NCBI GenBank assembly: GCA_903893315.1
Contig: CAITLU010000041.1
Span: forward strand, 23,097-87,096
From: an uncultured bacterium
GTDB lineage: Bacteria > Desulfobacterota > Binatia > UBA1149 > CAITLU01
Direction: 5' to 3'
DNA: 64,000 bases
The first letter of the stretch is position 1, and every line of letters starts with the position of its first letter. The notes beneath the pieces were generated by a model, which saw only the letters and a list, made by a program, of their open reading frames with translations, had not been told where the DNA came from and made no database searches. Shown here piece after piece: positions 36,768-44,386 of the stretch. The position numbers and the translations under genes are program-made.

Positions 36768-39559
36768 GGCTCCTGGGTCTCCTCTTCCGCTTCGATCTCG
36801 GCTTCGTCGACGTCGCCCTCGAACACGCGGCACAGCGATTCCATTCCGCAGTTCTTGCAGACCTCCGGCTTCTTCGGCGCAACCCTGACGTCGCCGCGCA
36901 GATAGTCACGTGCCAACGCGTCGATCGCGTTCTGCATGGCCGCGAGATCCGCGGCGAAATCTCCGCAGAACGCTGGCGCCGCGCCCCCCGCCGACTTCCT
37001 GACCTTGGCCGGACCGAGCCTCCCGCCGAGTTGAGTAGAGGCCAGGCCGACCAGCGAGCAGGCATCGCGGGCAGCAAGGTTAGCGAAAGCCAGGCCGTCG
37101 ATCCTGTTGTTACCGTCCCTCGCCAGCAACGTCGCGTAGAGCGGAAGCTGGGGTTCTTCGGGTCGCTCGCCTGCCCAACGCGCGGCGCTCTTCTCGACCG
37201 CCGAGGTCTTGAAGTCGATCAGCAGCAGGCCGCCGTCCGCGAGCCTGTCGATGCGATCGAGCCGCACGTGGAACTCGATCCCCTGCGCATCGCCATGCGG
37301 CAAGCGGGCCTCACGCGGTTTTTCGATTTCATGTATCGCCCACTCGTCCTGACGCTCCTGTCCTTCGAACAACAGCCAGTTCCTCACCAGTTCCAGCAGC
37401 CAGTTCCTCGCGAAGCCGCGAATGCCGAGATCCAGATCGCCGCCTTTCTCCGCCAGCGCCACGTCGCAGGCACGCTCGACCAGAGCTTGAAGGTTGTTCG
37501 CACTCAGGCGGGCAAGTCCCTGGCGATCGCGAACCTGCCGGTAGACCTCTTCGAGCGCGGCGTGGACAAGATTGCCGCGCAGCGACGCACTCGGCTGCAA
37601 CTCGATGCGGCTAAGTTTATCGGCACCGAGCCGGTGGGTCGCAAAAGCGCGAAACGGACACGCCGCCTGGTTGCTGATCAGCGTCGCGGTGCCGCGACGT
37701 ACCAGCACCGCCGGCGCAGTCGCGATCGAGCGCGGCTGCCGATACTCCGTGTCCGCGTTCGGTGGCGCCCACCACGCCGCAGCCGCAGCCGGCGCTGTTT
37801 TTTCGAGAAGATGTGCGTCGTTACCGGTCAGCAACAGCGCGCTGGCACTCTTCTCCTCACCGCTCTGGTCGCAAACCGCATAGCTCGCGATCACCTCCGG
37901 CGCGGACGCGCACACACGCCGCCATACCTTCTCTGCGAACTCGCGCTCGCCTTCGGCGCCGGCCCGCGGATGCCTGGCTAGGCGCTGCCAGACCACCGGC
38001 AGCAACGGATTGGGGCGCGCAGCGGACGGGAAAGCCGTCGAAGTCATGCCGATCGCGTAGATGACGTCGAACTCGAGCCCCGCAGCATCCAGCAGTCCCA
38101 TCACCTGCACCGGCGGTCCCTCCGACGACGCCTGCACGGTGGTCGCCGTGCAGATGGAGCGTAGATGAGCCAGCGCATCGGCCGCCGACATGGACGGGAA
38201 CAGCACTTCGACCGCGGCAAGATCGGCCAGCGCGTCGCGCCAGCGCCGGAACAGTATGCCTTCGACTTCGCTTGCCACTGTGCCCGGCCACTTCATCGCG
38301 TCGAGGCGGTGGATGAAGTTCACACGCCAGCGTCCGGGCGCGTCCAGAGCAGGGTCCTTGCTCAACAATGCCGCGAGATTTTCGAGACGCTGCGCGAACC
38401 TGCCCGCACCGGACTCGCGCGCGACGGCGGCCAGGCCGTGCGAGGACGAGTGCGAAGCCAGCGGCAGGCGCGCGACGTTGCGGCTGCGCAACTTCGCCTC
38501 GGCCAGCGCGCGTCCTTCGAACTCGCGCTCGTCTTCCACCGCTGCGCCGTTGTCCTCTTCACCAGTCAGGCGCGGATACGGCGCCAGCAGCACGCGCGAC
38601 GCCTGCTCGAAAGAAACCGAATCCGCATGCAACGACAACAGATCGAAGGCGTGCGAAATCAGCGGGTAGTCGGTCATTCGCGGCGCCGCCGAAACTTCGA
38701 AGCAGCGTGCGCGCACGGCGTCGGGATCGAGCAGGTCTGCGGCTTCGAGTTCTTCTTCAAAAACCCTGACGAGCAGACTCCTGACCTCGCCTACGTCCGG
38801 CGTCAGAACACCGATGCGAAGGCGCGGATCGACCAGCAGGCGGGCGTGGATCTCGCGCGCCGCAAGACGCAGTTCGTCGTTGCGGGTCTTGGCGGACCGC
38901 ACCAGCGGAGTTACGCAGGAAGCCGACGCCGGCTCGACCTGTTGAACATCCGAGCCGGCATTGCGGAGCACGGTGCAGATACGTTCGACGACCGGTTCGA
39001 GACGTTCGAATCCTACGAAAGCGATGCTGGCAGGCCTTACGCCGTCGAGCGCGCCAGATTCGACGGCATCGGCGAACCGAACCGGCAGCTCGGCTGCCAC
39101 CACCCACCGGGAAACCAACAGACGCCGCCTGAAATGCACCAGCCACACGCGAAACTCGGCGGCATCACGCGAAAGCACCTCGCGATCCCAGTCCGGTTCA
39201 CCCCAGGCACAGAGTCTCTCAAAAGCCTGCGCGGCCTGTGCGGCGAGCGCGCGCAGATCCAGAGTGCGGACGATATCCGGACCGCCGGCTTCGCGAATCA
39301 CACTCTCCCACAGCGCCCTCTCGATCGCCGGCCCCAGCAGCAGGCGCCCCGGCGCCAGCAGATCGGCCAGTTCCACCATCCATTCGTCGAGAGTGCGCAG
39401 CTGCGGCGCCTCGGCGACGGCGATGCCTTCACGCAAACGGCGCTCGGCGATACGAAGTCGAAGCGAACGCGCCAGCCGTCTGGTGCGAGTCACCACCATG
39501 ATCGGCTGCTGGCCGCTCGCGCAGCGGTCGACCAACGCGTCGAGGGGAGATCCTGACAC
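36764..39559 (-). CDS. AddB-like protein with PD-(D/E)XK nuclease and Fe-S cluster
   Basis: A 931-residue protein starting with GTG. The N-terminal region is an inactivated helicase-like fold (VVTRTRRLARSLRLRIAERR; no Walker A). The C-terminus is a RecB-like nuclease with LIDFKTSAVEK (near 782) and DRIDRL, framed by a probable 4Fe-4S cluster: one Cys in QAACPFRAFATHRLG (about 631) and three in KPEVCKNCGMESLCRVF (about 900-910). This matches AddB-type proteins (TIGR03623 'probable DNA repair protein' group, from memory). With AddA it forms the helicase-nuclease that processes double-strand breaks. Confidence 0.88.
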   Translation of the reverse strand: MSGSPLDALVDRCASGQQPIMVVTRTRRLARSLRLRIAERRLREGIAVAEAPQLRTLDEWMVELADLLAPGRLLLGPAIERALWESVIREAGGPDIVRTLDLRALAAQAAQAFERLCAWGEPDWDREVLSRDAAEFRVWLVHFRRRLLVSRWVVAAELPVRFADAVESGALDGVRPASIAFVGFERLEPVVERICTVLRNAGSDVQQVEPASASCVTPLVRSAKTRNDELRLAAREIHARLLVDPRLRIGVLTPDVGEVRSLLVRVFEEELEAADLLDPDAVRARCFEVSAAPRMTDYPLISHAFDLLSLHADSVSFEQASRVLLAPYPRLTGEEDNGAAVEDEREFEGRALAEAKLRSRNVARLPLASHSSSHGLAAVARESGAGRFAQRLENLAALLSKDPALDAPGRWRVNFIHRLDAMKWPGTVASEVEGILFRRWRDALADLAAVEVLFPSMSAADALAHLRSICTATTVQASSEGPPVQVMGLLDAAGLEFDVIYAIGMTSTAFPSAARPNPLLPVVWQRLARHPRAGAEGEREFAEKVWRRVCASAPEVIASYAVCDQSGEEKSASALLLTGNDAHLLEKTAPAAAAAWWAPPNADTEYRQPRSIATAPAVLVRRGTATLISNQAACPFRAFATHRLGADKLSRIELQPSASLRGNLVHAALEEVYRQVRDRQGLARLSANNLQALVERACDVALAEKGGDLDLGIRGFARNWLLELVRNWLLFEGQERQDEWAIHEIEKPREARLPHGDAQGIEFHVRLDRIDRLADGGLLLIDFKTSAVEKSAARWAGERPEEPQLPLYATLLARDGNNRIDGLAFANLAARDACSLVGLASTQLGGRLGPAKVRKSAGGAAPAFCGDFAADLAAMQNAIDALARDYLRGDVRVAPKKPEVCKNCGMESLCRVFEGDVDEAEIEAEEETQEP

Positions 39560-39585
39560 TTTCGGTTCTCGTGACCGCCGGACGC

Positions 39586-40341
39586 CTATTTCGCCCTGTC
39601 GGCTTTGATGCGCGCGAAGAGGTCGCGGATGCGCGCGGCGTTGACGCCGAAATCACTCTTGCCGTCGCGCGACTTGGAACGGACGTCGATCTTGCTGCCG
39701 CCCTCGAAGGGTCGGACGCGCACGACGATGTCGTCGGCGAAGTGGAACAGCGCCGAAGTCTGCACGGCTTCGATGCGGCCTTCCTTGCGGTCTTCGCCGG
39801 TGATGCGCACGCGCGGCATGGCATCGAGCGCCGCGTGTGCCTTGTCGAAGGCGGACTCGGGAGAAACCGTCAGGATCAGATGCGACAGGTCCGGGTAACC
39901 CCGGCGCTGCTGGCGGGCGAACTCTTCGCCCGGATAGCCCATGTCGTGGCTGCGATTCTCATCCAGCGTGGCGGCACTGATGAAGATGGGAGGATCGGCG
40001 AGATCGGTGCTGATGTCGTTGATGCGCGGCACCTCACCGGCGCGCACCGCAGGGAACAGCACCAGCAGGACCGCGGCCAGAGACAGGACCAGACCGCGCA
40101 GCGCGTGACCGCGGCCGTGGCGCTCTTTGTGCGGACGCGTGGCCTGGATTCCGACGATGGCGGTGACGAGCCCGGCCAGCCCCAGAGCCAGTCCCAGCAA
40201 CATCACCAGGAAACCGTGGAACGGTGCCACCAGTCTCAGGAAAGCCAGCCCGGCGCCGAGCGCGACCAGCAATACCGACGTGAGTCCGAATCGAGCCGAG
40301 CTGTGGGCCGCTTTGGAGGGTACGCGTTGCGATCTGCTCAT
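39586..40341 (-). CDS. DUF1499 membrane protein
   Basis: A 251-residue protein. Three hydrophobic helices occupy about residues 18-115 (FGLTSVLLVALGAGLAFLRL; GFLVMLLGLALGLAGLVTAI; RGLVLSLAAVLLVLFPAV). The C-terminal domain is DUF1499-like, with DISTDLADPPIF, LSHLILTVSPESAFDKAHAAL and FHFADDIVVRVRPFEGGSKIDVRSKSR (in two parts). The function is unknown. ATG at 40341 was chosen; the frame is open further upstream but into non-conserved sequence. Confidence 0.85.
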   Translation of the reverse strand: MSRSQRVPSKAAHSSARFGLTSVLLVALGAGLAFLRLVAPFHGFLVMLLGLALGLAGLVTAIVGIQATRPHKERHGRGHALRGLVLSLAAVLLVLFPAVRAGEVPRINDISTDLADPPIFISAATLDENRSHDMGYPGEEFARQQRRGYPDLSHLILTVSPESAFDKAHAALDAMPRVRITGEDRKEGRIEAVQTSALFHFADDIVVRVRPFEGGSKIDVRSKSRDGKSDFGVNAARIRDLFARIKADRAK

Positions 40342-40421
40342 GATGGAAACGATCCTAACGCAGGGGAACTGCGCCTGACAACCCCCGGGGCCGCTGTCCG
40401 GCGCGTCGCGAGCGCGCCTTT

Positions 40422-40724
40422 TCAGAGATCCATGTCGTAGGTGACGGTGGCGCCGTAACGCTCCGGAGCGTGAGGGTCGATGCGGACCTTGTCGAAGACC
40501 AGCAGACGCGTGCCGAGCTTGAAGCCCTCGCGGATGTCGTGGGTGACCAGGAACACCGTCATTCCTGTTTCGTTCCACAGCCGCAGCACCAGTTCGTGGA
40601 TGGAGTCCTTGGTGCCCGGATCCAGAGCGCCGAAGGTGCGCGGAGCGAACTTGAGGTTCACGCGCTCGAGGACGATCTTGCTGCCGTACTCGTGCCAGAG
40701 GTTGCGCACCGAGATCGTGCTCAT
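40422..40724 (-). pseudogene. ABC transporter ATPase with internal deletion (NitT/TauT type)
   Basis: Only 100 residues remain of what should be about 250-260. The N-terminal 29 residues (MSTISVRNLWHEYGSKIVLE, ending KFAPRTF) join directly to GALDPGTKDSIHELVLRLWN, losing Walker A, Q-loop, signature motif and Walker B. The D-loop region, H-loop (LVTHD) and the C-terminal RYGATVTYDMDL survive. The frame is kept across the junction (ACCTTC-GGCGC), suggesting deletion between short similar sequences (TTCxGCGC). It cannot bind ATP. The family is the urea-carboxylase-associated ATPase group. The ATG overlaps the permease stop (ATGA). Confidence 0.8.
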
Positions 40725-41542
40725 CCGGCCCCCTCGGCATCAACCCACGGATAGCGGCGCCTACGCAGCGTCCGCAGCGCGTAGTCGAAGGAAAAAGCTA
40801 GCAGCGTGATCCACGCGACGTAAGGCAGGATGACGTCCATCGCCATGTAGCGACGCACCAGAAAGATGCGGTAGCCGAGTCCGCTGGCAGCGGAGATCGC
40901 CTCGGCGGAAATGAGGAACAGCCACGCAGGGCCGAGCGACAGACGCTGCGAGTCGATTAGGCGCGGAACGATCTGCGGCAGTATCACGCGCGTGCACAGC
41001 TGCAGACCGCTCGCACCCAGGGTCCGGGCCTTGATGCGCTGCTCCTCCGGAATCTCGCGCACCCGCTGCGAGAGATCGCGAATCATGAACGGCAGCACGC
41101 CCAGGATGATCAGCACAACTTTGGACAGTTCGTCGACGAAGAAGACGATGAAGAGGATCGGCAGTACGGCCAGAGCCGGAATCATCGAGAGTGCCGTCAC
41201 CACAGGTCCGAACGTGGCCTCCGCATACGGCATCATGCCCAGCAGCAGGCCGCCGACGAGAGCCGACGAGGCTGCGATCACGACTGCAGTGCCGAGCCTG
41301 GCGAGACTCGTGGAGGTGTCGACCCAGAACAACACGCTGCCGGTGCGTGCGTCCTCGTGCAGCGCCATCTCTGACCAGGTCGCCACCATCGCACTCAGCG
41401 GCGGCATCAGCTTGTCGCCGGGATTAGCAGCCAGCCGCAAGCTCGACCCGATCAGATAGACCGCCGCCAGCGCCGCCAACGGCAAGGCCGCAAGCAGCTG
41501 CGGTCTGCGCGGTTTGCGGTTGCTCCACCTTACGTCGCTCAC
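40721..41542 (-). CDS. ABC transporter permease, NitT/TauT family
   Basis: A 273-residue permease with about six membrane helices and the EAA loop (EEQRIKARTLGASGLQLCTRVILPQI, in two parts). It resembles the urea-carboxylase-related or SsuC/TauC permeases. GTG at 41542 was chosen, with GGGAGG 12 bases upstream; an ATG nearer the Shine-Dalgarno site is immediately followed by TGA. Its partner ATPase is broken and no substrate-binding protein is nearby, so transport is probably lost despite an intact permease. Substrate unknown; urea or a related compound is inferred from the allophanate hydrolase remnant at 42739-43225. Confidence 0.83.
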   Translation of the reverse strand: MSDVRWSNRKPRRPQLLAALPLAALAAVYLIGSSLRLAANPGDKLMPPLSAMVATWSEMALHEDARTGSVLFWVDTSTSLARLGTAVVIAASSALVGGLLLGMMPYAEATFGPVVTALSMIPALAVLPILFIVFFVDELSKVVLIILGVLPFMIRDLSQRVREIPEEQRIKARTLGASGLQLCTRVILPQIVPRLIDSQRLSLGPAWLFLISAEAISAASGLGYRIFLVRRYMAMDVILPYVAWITLLAFSFDYALRTLRRRRYPWVDAEGAG

Positions 41543-41890
41543 GTCACATGAATTCCTCCCGTCCCGCGTCGCGCCACGTGCCCAACCGGCGGCGGTCCCG
41601 CCTGACTCCTGCAACGCAGGTGCCACCACGCGATCACTCGGAACTCGCGGTAAACAGCGGCGAGGTGAGTTCGGCAGAGCAATGCTGCCTACGATGCGGG
41701 CAACGGCTGTTGAATATTCGAGCACGCCAGCAGGGCACGAAAGTACACACAACGAAAACGTCGGGAAAAGAGCCGCGACCGAATCTGGCGCGATCGTTGC
41801 TCAAGCGTGATGGCGAACGACAAAGGCTCCGGAGGGCGTGCGTGCACGCAGGAGCCACTAACTGGTTGATACTGAAATGGAGGGCATTCG
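41543..41890 (+). other. Intergenic region between permease and TorF porin genes
   Basis: A 348-base divergent gap. I see no gene in it. It holds the putative ribosome site of the permease (41551-41560 on the minus strand), a nested hairpin in the TorF leader (41825-41856) and the TorF ribosome site (GGAGGG near 41880). Promoters are not obvious by eye. Confidence 0.6.
41825..41856 (+). promoter_or_regulatory. Nested hairpin in the TorF porin leader
   Basis: GGCTCC (41825-41830) pairs with GGAGCC (41851-41856), enclosing a second perfect stem GCGTGC/GCACGC (41836-41841/41844-41849) with a GT loop. It lies about 35 bases before the start codon, and the outer arms contain Shine-Dalgarno-like GGAG. 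It could be a leader RNA structure or an operator; the sequence alone does not decide. Confidence 0.45.
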
Positions 41891-42631
41891 ATGACTGGTA
41901 AGTACGGCAAAATCATCTTGGGTGCAGCAACGGCTTTTTGCCTGTCTTCAGCGGCGATGGCGGCAGAGGAAAAGGCCCAGACGCTCGGGGACCTGATTCC
42001 CGGAACCTTTTCGGGAAGCCTCACGCTGACGTCAGACTATGCGTTCCGCGGCGTTTCGCAGACGCGTGCCGATATGGCTTTGCAGGGCGGACTGACCTGG
42101 AAACACGACTCCGGCTTCTACGTCGGGACCTGGGGATCGACGATCAACTTCAGTTCCGCCGACGACAGTTTCCTCGAGCAGGACTTCTTCACCGGCTACA
42201 CTGGAACGGTCGACGCGTTCACCTACGATTTCAGCGCGACGTTCCTCTTCTATCCGAAGGAATCCGACTACAACTACTGGGAGTTCGCAGCCAAGGGCGC
42301 CTATGACTTCGGCCCGGTGGTCGCAAAAGCGGGCCTCGTGTACGGTCCTGACTACTTCGGAGTGCTCGACAACGGCGTCTACGTTTCGACCGGCCTGGCC
42401 GTGCCGATCCCGGTCCAATTCGTCAAGCTGACCGCGGACGCCAATGTCGGCTACACCAAGACCGACAAGAATATCTTCTCGAACTCCGACTACGTCGACT
42501 GGAACGTCGGGCTGAACGTGGCTCTGAACGATCACCTGAGCGTCGACCTGCGTTACGTCGACACCAACGAGACCAGCCTCGGCAGCATCGCCGACGCCCG
42601 CTTCGTCGGCGGCGCGACCTTCGCATTCTGA
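41891..42631 (+). CDS. TorF-family putative outer-membrane porin
   Basis: A 246-residue protein with a signal peptide ending AMAAEEKAQ. The mature part begins FSGSLTLTSDYAFRGVSQTR, the TIGR02001/TorF signature, followed by alternating amphipathic beta-strands (LTWKHDSGFYVGTWGSTINF; FFTGYTGTVDAFTYDFSATF) and ends with the aromatic terminal strand VGGATFAF expected of outer-membrane barrels. It shows the cell has an outer membrane. The substrate is unknown. The start is preceded by GGAGGG at a normal distance and by a strong hairpin in the leader; a clear terminator follows. Confidence 0.93.
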   Translation: MTGKYGKIILGAATAFCLSSAAMAAEEKAQTLGDLIPGTFSGSLTLTSDYAFRGVSQTRADMALQGGLTWKHDSGFYVGTWGSTINFSSADDSFLEQDFFTGYTGTVDAFTYDFSATFLFYPKESDYNYWEFAAKGAYDFGPVVAKAGLVYGPDYFGVLDNGVYVSTGLAVPIPVQFVKLTADANVGYTKTDKNIFSNSDYVDWNVGLNVALNDHLSVDLRYVDTNETSLGSIADARFVGGATFAF

Positions 42632-42642
42632 GCAGCAACAGC

Positions 42643-42691
42643 GCCGCGCGGCACCACCTTCGGCGAAAGGGCGGGCCGCGCGGCACTTTTT
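42643..42691 (+). terminator. Rho-independent terminator after the TorF porin gene
   Basis: Two copies of GCCGCGCGGC (42643-42652 and 42675-42684) form a ten-base-pair stem; the interior contains a further CCTT/AAGG pairing. It is followed by AC and five T residues (42687-42691), twelve bases after the TorF stop. Confidence 0.8.
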
Positions 42692-42738
42692 CGGCCCGAT
42701 CGACTCGCGAGCACGCGATTCCGACCGCGACTTTCGAC

Positions 42739-43225
42739 TGCGCCGTTCCTTTCGGCATCACGCTTGCGGCCCCGGCTTTGTCGGAGCGGATGCTGCTCGA
42801 CATCGGAACGCGTCTCGAACACGAGGCCGCCGGCAACGTCCCGGTGCTGAGCAGGCCGCAGCGCGTGCGCCTTGCGGTAGTCGGCGCGCATCTTCGCGGC
42901 ATGCCGCTTCACGGACAACTGCGCGAACTCGACGCGCGCTTCGTCGCCGCCACTAACACGAGTGCCAACTACCGCCTGTACGCGCCCCAAGCCGGGCCTG
43001 CGACGTGTGGACCGCGAAGGCGCCTGCATCGAAGTGGAAGTGTATTCACTCAGCGCGGATGCGTTCGGACGCTTCGTCGCATCGGTTCCGCGGCCGCTCG
43101 CGATCAAACACCTGACTCTCGCTGACGGCAGCGAGGTGAGCGGGTTCGTATGCGAACCCGAAGGCTTCGCGGCCGCCGAGGACATCACGCAGTACGGCGG
43201 GTGGCGGGGATACAACCTTCGCTGA
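42739..43225 (+). pseudogene. Allophanate hydrolase remnant, truncated and frameshifted
   Basis: A remnant of allophanate hydrolase. Reading frame 1 gives VPFGITLAAPALSERMLLDIG (in two parts), the end of the amidase domain, then the start of the C-terminal domain: RVRLAVVGAHLRGMPLHGQL and FVAATNTSANYRLYA. After a frame change near 42980-42990 the other frame continues as PKPGLRRVDREGACIEVEVY, DGSEVSGFVCEPEGFAAAED and ITQYGGWRGYNL, the normal end of the family. The N-terminal amidase part (about 430 residues) is missing and no start is present. It would have hydrolysed allophanate to ammonia and CO2 after urea carboxylase. It lies beside a decayed urea-carboxylase-type transporter. Confidence 0.85.
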
Positions 43226-43405
43226 AGCCGGCGCCCGCGCCTGCGCTGCGAAAATAGTCACACGAGCCCGCCGGCGCGGACGCCGCGGCGCCTGATGTCG
43301 CTCAGTGTGCCCGCTTCCGGTCCGGCCGGCGACGCACTCCGTATTGGAAATGACCCTGGAACGAGGTCTGATGCCGGTCATTTCGAGCTTTCGACGGAGG
43401 TTCCC

Positions 43406-44209
43406 GTGTCAGCCAACGATCAGCCGAACGCGGCGCCGACCGGCGCCGACGCCATCCTCACCGAACGCATCGGCGATCATCTGCTGTTGATCCGCATCAA
43501 TCGGCCTCACCGCCGCAACGCCTTCGACGGCGCGACCGCCTGCGCACTCGAAGCGGTCATCGACGCGTACGAGGACGACCCGTCGCTGCGCTGCGCGATA
43601 CTGACCGGCTCCGACATCGTCTTTTCTTCCGGCCAGGATCTCATCGCTGCCGCAGCGGGCGACCTCGGTACCGCACCCAGACGTGGTGGGTTCGGAATGA
43701 TGGCGGTGCCGCCGACCAAACCGATCATCGCAGCGGTCGAGGGCAACGCACTCGGCGGCGGACTCGAACTGTGTCTGGCTTGTGACCTGATCGTTTCTTC
43801 GAGGACCGCCGACATCGGTCTGCCGGAAACTCCGCGCTCACTGGTCGCGATCGGCGGCGGCCTGTTTCGCCTGCCCAAGCGGATTCCTTACCACCTCGCA
43901 ATGGAGATGGCCCTGACCGGCAAGCCGTGGCCTGCCACCCGGATGGCTGAACTCGGACTGGTCAACAGGCTCACCGAACCGGGCCGCGCCATTGACGGCG
44001 CCATCGAACTGGCGGGCGAACTGCTGGCGGTCGCACCCCTGGCCGTCATCGCGTGCAAACAGATCGTGCAGCACGCCTACGACTGGCACGACGCCGACGG
44101 TTGGCACAAGCAGATGGAGTACGCCGGCCCGGTATTGAGGTCCGCCGATCTTCAGGAAGGGCTGCGCGCCTTCGCGGAAAAACGCGCGCCGGTGTGGAGC
44201 GGAAAGTAA
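43406..44209 (+). CDS. Enoyl-CoA hydratase/crotonase family protein
   Basis: A 267-residue crotonase. The oxyanion-hole segments are DIVFSSGQDLIAA and EGNALGGGLELCLACDLIV; both catalytic positions carry Glu (in GGGLEL and in LPETPRSLVAIGG). It can act as a true hydratase, with the pattern also common in carnitinyl-CoA dehydratase-like proteins. The start is GTG at 43406, with GGAGG five bases upstream; the open frame upstream lacks family character. Substrate unknown; no pathway partner is adjacent. Confidence 0.9.
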   Translation: MSANDQPNAAPTGADAILTERIGDHLLLIRINRPHRRNAFDGATACALEAVIDAYEDDPSLRCAILTGSDIVFSSGQDLIAAAAGDLGTAPRRGGFGMMAVPPTKPIIAAVEGNALGGGLELCLACDLIVSSRTADIGLPETPRSLVAIGGGLFRLPKRIPYHLAMEMALTGKPWPATRMAELGLVNRLTEPGRAIDGAIELAGELLAVAPLAVIACKQIVQHAYDWHDADGWHKQMEYAGPVLRSADLQEGLRAFAEKRAPVWSGK

Positions 44210-44386
44210 ACGCCCGCCGAGCGGCCGCGGCCGCGTTCGAAGCGCCGCGCTCAAGGCGCTGGCTGCGCTCACGCTGCGATCCGGGCCCGGCGGCACTTGT
44301 GGGAGTGCCGGGCATCGCATAGACGAAACGCGGTCAGGCGGTTCCCTAAGCCTTTCCTCGCGCGCAGCCCCGCAAAGGAGATGACC

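Noticed and set aside
42962..43225. Separate 87-residue gene
   Set aside because: Its sequence continues the allophanate hydrolase C-terminal domain read in the other frame upstream, so it is part of a frameshifted remnant.
44283..44314. GC-rich inverted repeat downstream of the crotonase gene as terminator
   Set aside because: The stem needs a three-base bulge and there is no T-run; it may be chance pairing in GC-rich sequence.
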